Shown here: positions 54,911 to 64,000 of the stretch, piece after piece | Position numbering within the stretch: the stretch's first letter is position 1 | Layout: each line of letters opens with the position of its first letter | Assembly: GCA_033344815.1 (NCBI GenBank) | Contig: JAWPMR010000001.1 | Coordinates: 1,970,136 to 2,034,135, forward strand | From: Paracoccaceae bacterium | Lineage (GTDB): Bacteria > Pseudomonadota > Alphaproteobacteria > Rhodobacterales > Rhodobacteraceae | DNA: 64,000 nt | Direction of reading: 5' to 3' | Position numbers and translations under genes: made by a program | Notes under the pieces: model-generated | What the model saw: only the letters and a program-made list of their open reading frames with translations | What the model was told of the DNA's origin: nothing | The model's database searches: none

Positions 54911-56074
54911 TTAATTCCCCTCAGCCGTGCCGGCCAGAACGGCATCAACCTCGACGCCGGGGCGCACCTTCTGAAGCCCTTCCACGATCACACTTTCCCC
55001 CGCGCGCAGCCCGTCCGTGACAATCACCGCCGTTTCAATCTGCGCGCCCAGTACAACGTAACGCTGCTCCACCAACTGCTGATCCGTGACCACCAGAACG
55101 AAATCGCCGCGCTGATCCCGTTGCACCGCGTTTTGCGGGATAAGCACACTCAAGGTCGGTTCCAGCGCTTCGATCACCACGGACACAAAGCTGCCATCCA
55201 GGATCATCTGGCGGGTGTTTTCAAATTCGGCCCGTACCGAAATTGTCCCGGTTGAGGGATCAATGCGGTTGTCCAGAAACACGATTTTGCCGGGCTCTTC
55301 CAACATCGTGCCGCTGGGCAGGCTGACAAACACATTGGGCGTGTTGTCGTTTTCGATCAGCTCGGTCATCCCCGCATCAAGCCGTTCCAGAACGCGCAGC
55401 AACTGCGGTTCAGACAGCGAAAACGTCACATACATCGGCGACTGGCGCACCAGCGTTGAAAGCGCGCCCGTGGTGGGCCCGACCACCGTGCCGAGGCTGA
55501 TGTTGGATTTACCGATGCGCCCGTCAAAAGGCGCGCGGATTTCGGTGCGTTCCAGATCCAGTTCCGCGCTTTGCAGGGCCGCTTTGGCAGCCCCCATATC
55601 CGCCTCCGCGACCTCGGCATTGGCCACCGCGATGTCGAGTTCGGATTCCGCAATGGCGCCGCGGTCCAACAGTTGCTGTTTACGGTCCCGCTCGATATGG
55701 GCCAGTGTCAGGTTGGCTTCGGCACGACTGACTGACGCTTGCTGCGCGGCAACGGACGCGGCGTAACTGTCCGGATCAATTCGGTAAATCAGGTCACCTG
55801 CGGCGACGCTTGTGCCATCCTCCACAGTAATTTCCGTCACGGTCCCGGTCACCTGAGCCACCAGATCCGTTTTGGCCGAAGCTTCACCGCGTCCCACAAA
55901 GGTGGTTTCCAGCGTGATTTCCTCGCTATAGGCGGCGGCGATCAGAACCTTGGGCGCGGCGGGCGTGGCTTGCTGGGCGAGCACGGCAAAACCAAAGGTG
56001 ACGGCGATAAGAACGAGCCCGATAAAAAGACCCACCTTCTGAACGAAGACTGCTGACTGCTGTGTTTTGACCAT
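54911..56074 (-). CDS. RND efflux periplasmic adaptor
   Basis: A 387-residue membrane-fusion protein: an N-terminal signal anchor (VGLFIGLVLIAVTFGFAVLAQ), a lipoyl-like half (LVAQVTGTVTEITVEDGTSVAAGDLIYRID), a coiled-coil hairpin (~100-165), the second lipoyl half (TEIRAPFDGRIGKSNISLGTVV) and beta-barrel domains. Links the pump to an outer-membrane channel. It is first in the two-gene operon. A 360-bp spacer upstream holds an 11-bp repeat array. Confidence 0.93.
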   Translation of the reverse strand: MVKTQQSAVFVQKVGLFIGLVLIAVTFGFAVLAQQATPAAPKVLIAAAYSEEITLETTFVGRGEASAKTDLVAQVTGTVTEITVEDGTSVAAGDLIYRIDPDSYAASVAAQQASVSRAEANLTLAHIERDRKQQLLDRGAIAESELDIAVANAEVAEADMGAAKAALQSAELDLERTEIRAPFDGRIGKSNISLGTVVGPTTGALSTLVRQSPMYVTFSLSEPQLLRVLERLDAGMTELIENDNTPNVFVSLPSGTMLEEPGKIVFLDNRIDPSTGTISVRAEFENTRQMILDGSFVSVVIEALEPTLSVLIPQNAVQRDQRGDFVLVVTDQQLVEQRYVVLGAQIETAVIVTDGLRAGESVIVEGLQKVRPGVEVDAVLAGTAEGN

Positions 56075-56307
56075 CTTGATGTGCCCTGTTGTGACCTGCC
56101 TGCTGTCACCTTGACGGGTTTCGTGACGAGTAACAACTGCAAGTGGCCAAAACCGCGCTCGTAACGGCGTCGCATCGGCATTTTCTGCCCGGCCGTCTGG
56201 CGTGTCGTCGCCCGGTTCCGCGCCCCTCGCCCGCGTTACCCCGCGATGACCGACCCGCGCGTCAAGTTAATCCGGAGCACCGCACGCCCTGTTCATCCTG
56301 CGCCGGG

Positions 56308-56357
56308 GTGCACGGTCGGTGTACGGGGTGTGTACAGCTTGTGTACGGGTGGTGCAT
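56308..56357. repeat. Five-unit 11-bp direct repeat (GTGYAY iteron)
   Basis: GTGCAC, GTGTAC, GTGTAC, GTGTAC and GTGCAT begin at 56308, 56319, 56330, 56341 and 56352, i.e. with an exact period of 11 bp. Spacer bases vary (GGTCG, GGGGT, AGCTT, GGGTG). It is in the non-coding gap upstream of the RND operon and downstream of the photolyase gene, ending 234 bp before the adaptor ATG. One-helical-turn spacing suggests cooperative protein binding. Confidence 0.6.
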
Positions 56358-56433
56358 CGCGAATCGCCCTGTTTTTAAGAGCGTTAACCTTTTGAGCGTC
56401 AAAGCGCGGTTTTTGGCGTCTGTGCTGCGGGCG

Positions 56434-57963
56434 TCAGACCCTCTCGCCCGCCTCCAGCCGGTCGAGGAAATCCTGCGCCTCGGACAAAACGGTTTCGCGT
56501 TTGTCCCCATCCATCCGGTCCCAGGTGCGGTACATGTTGCCCATGCGCGCATTGCTTTTGAACCGCTCGCGATGCCGGTCCAGAAAGTGCCAATAGAGCA
56601 GGTTGAACGGACAGGCCCCCTCGCCCGTCTTCTTGCTCACCTTATAGGCGCAGCCCTTGCAGTAATCCGACATCCGATTGATGTAGGCGCCCGAGGACAC
56701 ATAGGGTTTGGAGGCGATGATCCCGCCATCGGCAAACTGGCTCATCCCCACTGTATTCGGGGCCTCGACCCATTCAAACGCATCCATGTACACGGCGAGA
56801 TACCATTGATGCACAGCGGTCGGGTCGATCCCCGCCAACAGCGCGAAATTCCCTGTGATCATAAGACGTTGGATGTGATGCGCATAGGCCTCTTGCTGGG
56901 TCTGTTCGACCGCTTTGGACAGGCACCGCATATCTGTGTCACCACCCCAGAACAGATCCGGCAGATCGCGCGTATGGCCCAGCGCATTGCGCTCCGGATA
57001 CTCAGGCCCTTCCAGGAAATAGATGCCGCGCATGTATTCCCGCCAACCGATGATCTGACGGATGAACCCCTCGGCGGCATTGATCGGCACGTCGCCTGCC
57101 GCGTGGGCCTCAGCGACCTTCTCGCAGACTTCCAGCGGGTCGAGCAAACCGATGTTGATATAGGCCGAAACCACCGCGTGATAGAGGAACCGGTTGTCCG
57201 ACAGCATCGCGTCCTGATAGTCCCCGAACTTGGCCAAGGCGTTGGAAACAAAGTGTTCCAGGGCGTCAAGCGCCTGGCTCCGCGTGGTCGCAAACCAGAA
57301 CGGATCAAGCGTGCCAAAGTGATCGCCAAAGCGCGCTTGCACCAGCGCCAGCACCTGCTGCACCGTCTCATCCGGCTCAAAGCGCAGGGGACCCTCAAAG
57401 GCGATATCATCCGGCGCGGGCTTGCGGTTATCGTGATCGAAATTCCACTTGTCGCCGGTGGGTTTATCGTCCTCCATCAGCAGACCAGTCTTGCGCCGCA
57501 TCTCGCGATAGAAATACTCCATGCGCAGCTGCTTGCGCCCCTCAGCCCAATCCTCAAACTCTTGATGTGACGCGATAAATCTGTCATCGGGCAGGATGTG
57601 CACTTTCATCGGCGCGTGTTTGAGTTTGTTGATCAAACGCCATTCACCCGGCTCTGTCGCCAGCACCTCAGAGGCGCCGGTTTCCTCCGCACGGCGCAGC
57701 AATTCACCCACGATGGATCCTGCGTTTTCGGTGTCATCCAACTGGGCATACCGCACGTCCCAACCCGCGCATGACAGGCGTGTTGCGAACTGGCGCATGG
57801 CCGCCAGCACCAGCGCGATTTTCTTGGGGTGGTGAGTGACATAGGTGGCTTCCTCCACCACCTCCGCCATGACCACGATGTCGCGGTCCTTATCCGCTTC
57901 GCGCAGTGCTGAAAGCGCTTCGCTCAACTGATCACCCAGCACCAGAACAAGACGGCTCACCAC
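56434..57963 (-). CDS. Cryptochrome/photolyase family protein, FeS-containing type
   Basis: A 509-residue flavoprotein of the FeS-BCP (PhrB/CryB) group. It starts SRLVLVLGDQLSEALSALREADKDRD, has the FAD-binding RQIIGWREYMRGIYFLEGPEY and HHIQRLMITGNFALLAGIDP regions, and four Cys in positions for a 4Fe-4S cluster (MRCLSKAV, YCKGCAYKV, GACPFNLLYW). Members repair (6-4) photoproducts or act as light-dependent regulators; which applies is unknown. The start overlaps the upstream SDR gene by 7 bp. Confidence 0.93.
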   Translation of the reverse strand: MVSRLVLVLGDQLSEALSALREADKDRDIVVMAEVVEEATYVTHHPKKIALVLAAMRQFATRLSCAGWDVRYAQLDDTENAGSIVGELLRRAEETGASEVLATEPGEWRLINKLKHAPMKVHILPDDRFIASHQEFEDWAEGRKQLRMEYFYREMRRKTGLLMEDDKPTGDKWNFDHDNRKPAPDDIAFEGPLRFEPDETVQQVLALVQARFGDHFGTLDPFWFATTRSQALDALEHFVSNALAKFGDYQDAMLSDNRFLYHAVVSAYINIGLLDPLEVCEKVAEAHAAGDVPINAAEGFIRQIIGWREYMRGIYFLEGPEYPERNALGHTRDLPDLFWGGDTDMRCLSKAVEQTQQEAYAHHIQRLMITGNFALLAGIDPTAVHQWYLAVYMDAFEWVEAPNTVGMSQFADGGIIASKPYVSSGAYINRMSDYCKGCAYKVSKKTGEGACPFNLLYWHFLDRHRERFKSNARMGNMYRTWDRMDGDKRETVLSEAQDFLDRLEAGERV

Positions 57964-58622
57964 ACCACCTCCTTGCCCGCCCAGTCAAAGAACCCGCCGG
58001 TTTGATCCGGGGTTAAATCGCTCATTACGTTCAACAAATTATCAGCCGCCTCATGTGCGGGAACCGCCGGATGCCGCCCCAGGTACTTCTTTGTAAAGGG
58101 CGTGGCAACGGTGCCCGGATGCAGCGCCACGCAGGTGGATTGCTTATGCGTACGCGCCAGTTCAATCGCCGTGGTATGCACGATCTGATTCACAGCGGCC
58201 TTGGCACTTCGGTAGCTCACCCAACCGCCAATCCGATTGTCCCCGATGGAGCCCACACGGGCCGACAAGACGGCAATGCACGCAGGCCTGTCGCGCGGCA
58301 ACAAATCACCCGCGTGACGCAGCACAAGCGCAGGCCCAAGCGCATTCACTGCGAACTGATCCATCATCGCTTTGGCGCTGACCGCCTTGATGGATTTCTC
58401 CGGTTCCGCACCGTCAATCTCCAACGCACCAGTGGCCACAAACACCAGATCGAACACACCCTCCAAACCGCCCAGATGCGCGGCAACACTGGCCTCATCG
58501 GTGATCTCGAACCCATCTGCGCTGCGTGACAGGCCCACCACGTCATCGCCTCGGGCACGGCATGCGGCCGCAACCGCAACGCCGACACCTCCCGAAGCCC
58601 CCAATATCAAAACTCTTTTCAT
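57957..58622 (-). CDS. Short-chain dehydrogenase/reductase
   Basis: A 221-residue SDR: nucleotide motif VLILGASGGVGVAVAAA (4-20), NALGPALVLRHAG and the catalytic YRSAK with an upstream Ser (AVLSARVGS). It is close to the C-factor-like group with unknown substrate. Its stop lies inside the photolyase start, and the pairing of SDR and photolyase suggests co-transcription. Divergent from leuA's leader by about 100 bp. Confidence 0.9.
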   Translation of the reverse strand: MKRVLILGASGGVGVAVAAACRARGDDVVGLSRSADGFEITDEASVAAHLGGLEGVFDLVFVATGALEIDGAEPEKSIKAVSAKAMMDQFAVNALGPALVLRHAGDLLPRDRPACIAVLSARVGSIGDNRIGGWVSYRSAKAAVNQIVHTTAIELARTHKQSTCVALHPGTVATPFTKKYLGRHPAVPAHEAADNLLNVMSDLTPDQTGGFFDWAGKEVVW

Positions 58623-58710
58623 CGCCAGCGATCTAGCCGCACAAAACCGTGCTTCAAGCCACCGATAACAATTGTCGCAAAAACTGTCTTTCCATTTGTG
58701 CGCGGCGCGG

Positions 58711-58716
58711 TATAAC
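58711..58716 (+). promoter_or_regulatory. Candidate -10 box of the leucine leader
   Basis: TATAAC with a possible -35 (TTTCCA) 16 bp upstream. The -10 ends only 7 bp before the leader ATG, so transcription may begin at or next to the AUG, giving a leaderless leader mRNA. Confidence 0.4.
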
Positions 58717-58723
58717 TGCTCTC

Positions 58724-58804
58724 ATGGCCCAGGCACTACATAATCCCGTTCCGCGCACCCCATTGCGCCCTGCCGCCGCTCTGCTGCTGCTAACCCGCCT
58801 CTGA
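58724..58804 (+). CDS. leuL: Leucine leader peptide
   Basis: A 26-residue frame upstream of leuA ending Ala-Ala-Ala-Leu-Leu-Leu-Leu-Thr-Arg-Leu, with four consecutive leucine codons (CTG CTG CTG CTA) plus CTC before the stop. It is followed at once by competing GC-rich hairpins. This is the classical arrangement for leucine attenuation. It is too short to be found by length. Confidence 0.85.
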   Translation: MAQALHNPVPRTPLRPAAALLLLTRL

Positions 58805-58848
58805 GCGTGCCTTCCGGCGCGCCCGCTCAGGGGAATGTGCAGCGCGCC
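58803..58848 (+). promoter_or_regulatory. Attenuator hairpins between leuL and leuA
   Basis: Two overlapping structures are possible: GAGCG (58803) with CGCTC (58824-58828), and GGCGCGC (58816-58822) with GCGCGCC (58842-58848). They are mutually exclusive, as in attenuators. No long T-run follows the second stem, so the off-state may be weak termination or masking of the leuA ribosome-binding region. Confidence 0.6.
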
Positions 58849-58881
58849 AAGAAAATCAGCAGATAATCGAAAGAACCAGAC

Positions 58882-60450
58882 ATGACAGATCAAGCCAAAC
58901 AGGACCGTGTCCTGATATTTGACACCACCTTGCGGGACGGCGAACAATCCCCCGGGGCCACCATGACCCATGCCGAAAAACTCGAAATCGCCGGGCTTCT
59001 GGATGAGATGGGTGTGGACATTATCGAGGCCGGATTTCCCATCGCCTCAGAGGGCGATTTTGCCGCCGTTTCCGAAATAGCAAAGCTTGCGAAAACCTCC
59101 ATCATCTGCGGCTTGGCGCGCGCGCAACTGGGGGATATCGACCGTTGCTGGGATGCGGTGAAACACGCAAAACATCCGCGTATTCACACGTTTATCGGCA
59201 CGTCCCCGCTGCACCGCGCCATCCCAAACCTCGATATGGATCAGATGGCCGAACGGATTGAACAGACCGTCACCCATGCCCGTAACTTGTGTGACAACGT
59301 GCAATGGTCCCCCATGGATGCCACCCGCACAGAGGAGGATTACCTGTGCCGCGTGGTGGAAATCGCGATCAAATCCGGGGCGACAACGATCAACATTCCC
59401 GACACCGTGGGCTATACGGCACCGCGCGAATCCGCCGCCCTGATCGCGATGCTGCTGGAACGGGTGCCGGGCGCGGATGAGATCATTTTCGCCACCCATT
59501 GCCACAATGATCTTGGCATGGCGACCGCCAACAGTCTGGCGGCCGTCGAGGCTGGCGCGCGCCAGATCGAGTGCACAATCAACGGCTTGGGCGAACGTGC
59601 CGGCAATACAGCCCTCGAAGAGGTCGTCATGGCCCTCAAGGTGCGCAATGACATCATGCCTTTCCAAACAGGTGTGGACAGCACCAAAATCATGAACATC
59701 TCGCGCCGCGTTGCGACCGTTTCCGGCTTTCCGGTGCAGTTCAACAAGGCGATTGTGGGCAAGAACGCCTTTGCGCATGAAAGTGGTATTCATCAGGATG
59801 GGATGCTGAAAAACGCCGAAACCTTCGAGATCATGCGCCCCGAAGATGTGGGTTTGTCAGAGACCAATATTGTAATGGGCAAACACTCCGGACGTGCGGC
59901 GCTGCGCTCCAAGCTTGAGGATCTTGGCTTTGAATTGGGCGATAACCAGCTCAAGGATGTGTTTGTGCGGTTCAAGGAGTTGGCGGATCGGAAAAAGGAA
60001 ATCTACGACGATGACCTGATCGCCTTGATGCGCACCTCATCTGATGCGGAAAATGACCGGCTCAAACTGACATCTCTGAGGGTGGTCTGTGGCACGGACG
60101 GGCCGCAACAGGCCGATCTGACCATGGAGATTGACGGGCAGGAGCAGCAGACCACCCAGACCGGTGATGGCCCCGTGGATGCGTCCTTCAATGCGATCAA
60201 GGCGCTGGTGCCGCATGACGCGAGGCTGCAGCTCTATCAGGTGCATGCGGTGACTGAGGGCACGGACGCACAGGCCACCGTTTCCGTGCGTATGGAAGAG
60301 GATGGGCGGATCGTGACCGGGCAATCGGCCAATACCGATACGGTGGTTGCTTCAGCACTTGCCTATATACATGCGCTGAACCGACTTTTGGTCCGGCGGG
60401 AAAAAGCCGGTACCGACAAGCGCGAAATCAGCTACAAAGACGTCGGTTGA
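58882..60450 (+). CDS. leuA: 2-isopropylmalate synthase
   Basis: First committed enzyme of leucine synthesis: condenses 2-ketoisovalerate with acetyl-CoA. 522 residues: the N-terminal barrel begins VLIFDTTLRDGEQSPGATMT, with ETHCHNDLGMATAN-type metal site seen as FATHCHNDLGMATANSLAAVEAGA and GNTALEEVVMAL; KNAFAHESGIHQDGML is typical; a C-terminal regulatory domain (~400-510) provides leucine feedback. Preceded by the leader peptide. Confidence 0.97.
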   Translation: MTDQAKQDRVLIFDTTLRDGEQSPGATMTHAEKLEIAGLLDEMGVDIIEAGFPIASEGDFAAVSEIAKLAKTSIICGLARAQLGDIDRCWDAVKHAKHPRIHTFIGTSPLHRAIPNLDMDQMAERIEQTVTHARNLCDNVQWSPMDATRTEEDYLCRVVEIAIKSGATTINIPDTVGYTAPRESAALIAMLLERVPGADEIIFATHCHNDLGMATANSLAAVEAGARQIECTINGLGERAGNTALEEVVMALKVRNDIMPFQTGVDSTKIMNISRRVATVSGFPVQFNKAIVGKNAFAHESGIHQDGMLKNAETFEIMRPEDVGLSETNIVMGKHSGRAALRSKLEDLGFELGDNQLKDVFVRFKELADRKKEIYDDDLIALMRTSSDAENDRLKLTSLRVVCGTDGPQQADLTMEIDGQEQQTTQTGDGPVDASFNAIKALVPHDARLQLYQVHAVTEGTDAQATVSVRMEEDGRIVTGQSANTDTVVASALAYIHALNRLLVRREKAGTDKREISYKDVG

Positions 60451-60458
60451 TCAAAAAC

Positions 60459-60491
60459 CGCGCGGGTCCTTTTACCCACATGACCCGCGCG
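60459..60491 (+). terminator. GC-rich hairpin after leuA
   Basis: A perfect 10-bp stem (CGCGCGGGTC/GACCCGCGCG) with a 13-nt loop, 8 bp after the stop. An A-run precedes it and no T-run follows, as for the hairpin after blc. Probable transcript end. Confidence 0.6.
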
Positions 60492-60594
60492 AAACAATCC
60501 GGCGAAAACATGCGAATTTAGGGGCGGCGTGAGACAATAACTCTGCTAGACTCTATCCAAGACTTGACCGATGCAAAACGATAGGGAACCCAAA

Positions 60595-61434
60595 ATGCGT
60601 TCGTTTCTACTCATACTCATTGCTGCTTTGATCATGCCGTTGGCGCTACAGGCCCAGACCCTCGAGCGCATCAAATCATCTGGCGAAATCAAATTCGGCT
60701 ATCGCACCGATGCCGCACCACTGTCGTTTGAGAATGACGCAGGCCGCCCGCAGGGGTATTCGCCGATTGTCTGCTTCGCCATGGCGGAGCGGTTGGGGGC
60801 TGAACTGGGCCTGGAAGAACTCGATATCGTGTTTGAACGGGTCGATACGTCAAACCGCTTCGACAAAGTCGCGAGTGGAGAGATCGATTTGCTATGCGGT
60901 GCCGCAACGATAACGCTAAGCCGTCGCGAACTTGTCGACTTTTCGGTGCCGACCTACGTGGACGGCACCACAGTGTTGCTGCAGCGCGATGGTGTTTCGA
61001 GTTTGGCAGAGCTTTCTGGCAAGAAAGTGGGCGTCAGAGGAAATACAACTACTGAAGAAGCGCTCAACAACTCTTTGGCGGCAGACGGGATTGATGCCGA
61101 AGTGGTGACATATGACGATCACGCAGACGCCATCACAGCGATGGAGAACCGCGAGATAGATGGCTATTTTGCGGACCAGTCCATCCTGATCAATCTGCTT
61201 CTGGCGAGCGAGAAACAAGATCAGTTCAAAGTCTTCGACGGCATTCTGACCGTAGAAAAGCATGGTTTTGCGATGGCGCGGGGCGACACGGACTTCCGAT
61301 TGGCAGTGGATACTGTGCTTTCAGAGCTTTTTCTTGATGGCTCTATGGCGCGGGCTTTTGAAAAAGCTCTGCCCGGCGCCGAAGCCGGTGGCGCTCTGGA
61401 GGCCTTGTTTTTATTGTCGCCTACCCTTCCCTGA
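60595..61434 (+). CDS. Amino-acid-type ABC substrate-binding protein
   Basis: A 279-residue periplasmic protein of solute-binding family 3: signal peptide MRSFLLILIAALIMPLALQAQ, then LERIKSSGEIKFGYRTDAAPLSFENDAGRPQGYSPIVC, VERVDTSNRFDKVASGEIDLLCGAATITLSRRELVDFS and a C-terminal lobe. It resembles glutamate/aspartate-type binding proteins. No permease or ATPase is adjacent, so it is an orphan here. The ATG at 60595 follows ATAGGGAACCC. Confidence 0.85.
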   Translation: MRSFLLILIAALIMPLALQAQTLERIKSSGEIKFGYRTDAAPLSFENDAGRPQGYSPIVCFAMAERLGAELGLEELDIVFERVDTSNRFDKVASGEIDLLCGAATITLSRRELVDFSVPTYVDGTTVLLQRDGVSSLAELSGKKVGVRGNTTTEEALNNSLAADGIDAEVVTYDDHADAITAMENREIDGYFADQSILINLLLASEKQDQFKVFDGILTVEKHGFAMARGDTDFRLAVDTVLSELFLDGSMARAFEKALPGAEAGGALEALFLLSPTLP

Positions 61435-61561
61435 TGCGGTTTGGCAATTGGGTGGGCAGGTGATTCGTCTCAGGTCAGCAAAATTAACACGACGCGCAAC
61501 ATCATGCTGAGATCATCGTTAACGCCCCTTTCACCATTCCACGCCTAAGCATATAACATGA

Positions 61562-62659
<1,098 letters not shown>

Positions 62660-62729
62660 AATGGCATAGTTAACGATCCCGTCAGCGGCAGGTTTGCCCT
62701 GCCTGTTCAGGTCAGGAGACGACCAAAAC

Positions 62730-63632
62730 ATGGCAAAAGAACAAACAAATGGCAGCGAATATACCGGCCCGGTACGCCGGCTGCTGATTGCTGTTCTTGT
62801 TCTTTGTTTATTAAGCACGTTTCTGGTGTGGCGGATCGACAGCCCTCGCGTGGAACGCTTTCGCGCGCAGGTTACGGACCGCTTTGTCCCGGGCCTTGAT
62901 TGGGCCATGTCCCCTGTTACCGGCATCATCAACCTGCTCAAGGATTTTCAAAGCTATCAGCGTCTGGCTGAGCAAAACGGCGAGCTGCGTTCCGAATTGC
63001 GCCGTATGCAAGCATGGAAAGAAGCCGCGCTGCAACTTGAGCAGGAAAACGCGCGGTTGCTTGATCTCAACAAGGTGCGTCTGGATCCGCGCCTGACCTA
63101 TATCACCGGGGTTGTTCTGGCTGACAGTGGCTCGCCATTTCGCCAGTCAGTGTTGCTGAACGTTGGCGCACGTGACGGCATTATTGATGGCTGGGCAACG
63201 ATGGATGGGATCGGCGTCGTTGGACGCATTTCCGGCGTAGGCGAAAATACTTCTCGGGTTATCTTGCTGACGGATGCATCCAGTCGCATTCCTGCGCTCA
63301 TTCAACCATCCGGTCAACGTGTAATCGTCTCTGGTGATAACTCTGCGGCACCGCCGATTGAGTTTCTGGAAGACAGTGATGTGGTGCGCCCCGGACACCG
63401 CGTGATCAGTTCAGGCGATGGTGGCGTGTTCCCTGCCGGGCTTCTGATTGGCCAGGTTGCGGCGGACCCGACGGGTAAGCTACGCGTCAGACTGGCAGCC
63501 GATTATCAGCGCCTGGAATTTCTACGCGTGTTGCGACACCATGGCACCGATCCGGTTTCCGATACGGCCAATATTATCGGACCACAATTGCCCCAGCCGC
63601 CAATAGTCGCACAAGAACAGGTCAACCAATGA
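62730..63632 (+). CDS. mreC: Rod-shape-determining protein MreC
   Basis: Bitopic membrane protein (300 aa) linking MreB to the periplasmic wall machinery: short cytoplasmic part, one transmembrane helix (~18-38), coiled coil (NGELRSELRRMQAWKEAALQLEQENARLLDL) and a beta-rich periplasmic domain (GVVLADSGSPFRQSVLLNVGARDGI...). AGGAGA precedes the ATG. Its stop overlaps the mreD start. Confidence 0.95.
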   Translation: MAKEQTNGSEYTGPVRRLLIAVLVLCLLSTFLVWRIDSPRVERFRAQVTDRFVPGLDWAMSPVTGIINLLKDFQSYQRLAEQNGELRSELRRMQAWKEAALQLEQENARLLDLNKVRLDPRLTYITGVVLADSGSPFRQSVLLNVGARDGIIDGWATMDGIGVVGRISGVGENTSRVILLTDASSRIPALIQPSGQRVIVSGDNSAAPPIEFLEDSDVVRPGHRVISSGDGGVFPAGLLIGQVAADPTGKLRVRLAADYQRLEFLRVLRHHGTDPVSDTANIIGPQLPQPPIVAQEQVNQ

Positions 63633-64000
63633 CGGAACTGCCTCTGACACGGTTGTGGACGATGCGGCTTGGTTTTGCGCTGTTGGTTTGCGTCATTCTG
63701 TTCTTTCACCTGCTGCCTTTACAGACTACGCCGCAGCGCTGGGTCGGCCCTGATCTGCTCCTCGCTTTTGCTTTTGCCTGGTCTTCACGACGTCCCGAAT
63801 ACGTGCCTGCCCTCGCGCTGGCCGGTCTGTTTTTGTTGGCCGACCTCTTAATGCAGCGGCCACCCGGGCTTTGGGCAATGCTCGCCCTGTTGGCATGCGA
63901 ACATCTCAAGGCGCGCGCGCGAGGTCTGCGGGACGCCAACTTTGCCGCAGAGTGGTTGAGTGTTTGTATTTTAATTGCAGCGATCGCCATGGGATATCGC
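63629..64000 (+). CDS. mreD: Rod-shape-determining protein MreD, 3' end outside the window
   Basis: Begins with ATG at 63629, overlapping the mreC TGA (ATGA). The visible ~124 residues are hydrophobic with about four helices (RLGFALLVCVILFFHLLPL, DLLLAFAFAWSS, ALALAGLFLLADLLM, LSVCILIAAIAMGY), as expected for the N-terminal part of MreD, including the MreD-like PDLLLAFAFAW. The gene runs off the window, so its end is unknown. Confidence 0.88.
   Translation, partial: MTELPLTRLWTMRLGFALLVCVILFFHLLPLQTTPQRWVGPDLLLAFAFAWSSRRPEYVPALALAGLFLLADLLMQRPPGLWAMLALLACEHLKARARGLRDANFAAEWLSVCILIAAIAMGYR

Noticed and set aside
56308..56357. 11-bp repeat considered as a plasmid origin iteron
   Set aside because: No replication initiator gene, DnaA boxes or partition genes nearby, and the surroundings are chromosomal housekeeping genes.
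56143..57570. 475-codon plus-strand frame
   Set aside because: Mostly antisense to the photolyase gene and crosses the 11-bp repeat array; no recognisable protein.

Overview
The window reads as a chromosomal segment of an alphaproteobacterium of the order Rhodobacterales, most likely the marine Roseobacter group. The grounds are the gene content and order (a PreA/PreT-HydA-HyuC pyrimidine catabolism block with a RutR-type regulator, gcvT-gcvH-gcvP behind a tandem glycine riboswitch, leuA behind a leucine leader peptide, mreBCD), a VPLPA-CTERM protein, FeS-type photolyase, two CtrA-type TTAA-N7-TTAA boxes and moderately GC-rich coding DNA. The genus cannot be fixed from the sequence alone. I saw no rRNA, tRNA, CRISPR array, intact insertion sequence or prophage.

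Layout. 0-4.7 kb: end of an unknown gene, then a minus-strand run dacB, nadD, a MOSC protein and a DUF900 lipoprotein hydrolase. 4.8-9.6 kb: ettA, an AT-richer Apea-like HEPN gene whose start overlaps the ettA stop, cutA, a DUF2938 membrane protein, a YdcH-like protein and a lipocalin. 9.6-11.4 kb: a gene-poor stretch with a possible CtrA-controlled small gene, a cold-shock gene with a long leader, and a small membrane protein. 11.4-23.0 kb: the pyrimidine block, i.e. an NMT1-type ABC importer, a uracil-DNA-glycosylase-fold protein, dihydropyrimidinase, a small lipoprotein, a carbamoylase, rutR, an Ala-rich CtrA-box gene, and preA/preT. Two near-identical RutR-type palindromes stand in front of the two minus-strand transcription units. 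23.3-27.6 kb: a second cold-shock gene, tesA and ybbA-ybbP. 27.8-32.4 kb: glycine cleavage operon with riboswitch. 32.5-42.1 kb: a gamma-glutamylcyclotransferase-like protein, MATE pump, gltX, small enzymes, nadE and a 19-repeat MORN protein.

42.1-51.8 kb is the accessory part: small unknown proteins, a VPLPA-CTERM protein, a DUF3604 protein, MarR and LysR regulators and a methyltransferase/DUF2306 pair, with three decayed copies of an RND-pump C-terminal tail scattered between them. 51.8-58.6 kb: an RND pump with its adaptor, a five-unit 11-bp repeat upstream of it, and an FeS-type photolyase overlapping an SDR gene. 58.7-64.0 kb: leucine leader and leuA, an amino-acid-type binding protein, and mreB, mreC and the beginning of mreD, which runs off the window.

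How they work together. The 11-23 kb block accounts for uptake of a pyrimidine-like compound and its reductive breakdown: PreT/PreA reduce uracil or thymine, HydA opens the ring and HyuC releases the beta-amino acid. The RutR-type regulator plausibly controls both promoters. The strongest candidates for undescribed biology are the RutR-type regulon with its glycosylase-fold member, the HEPN gene coupled to ettA, the 11-bp iteron upstream of the RND pump, the RND-tail remnants, and two small CtrA-box genes.
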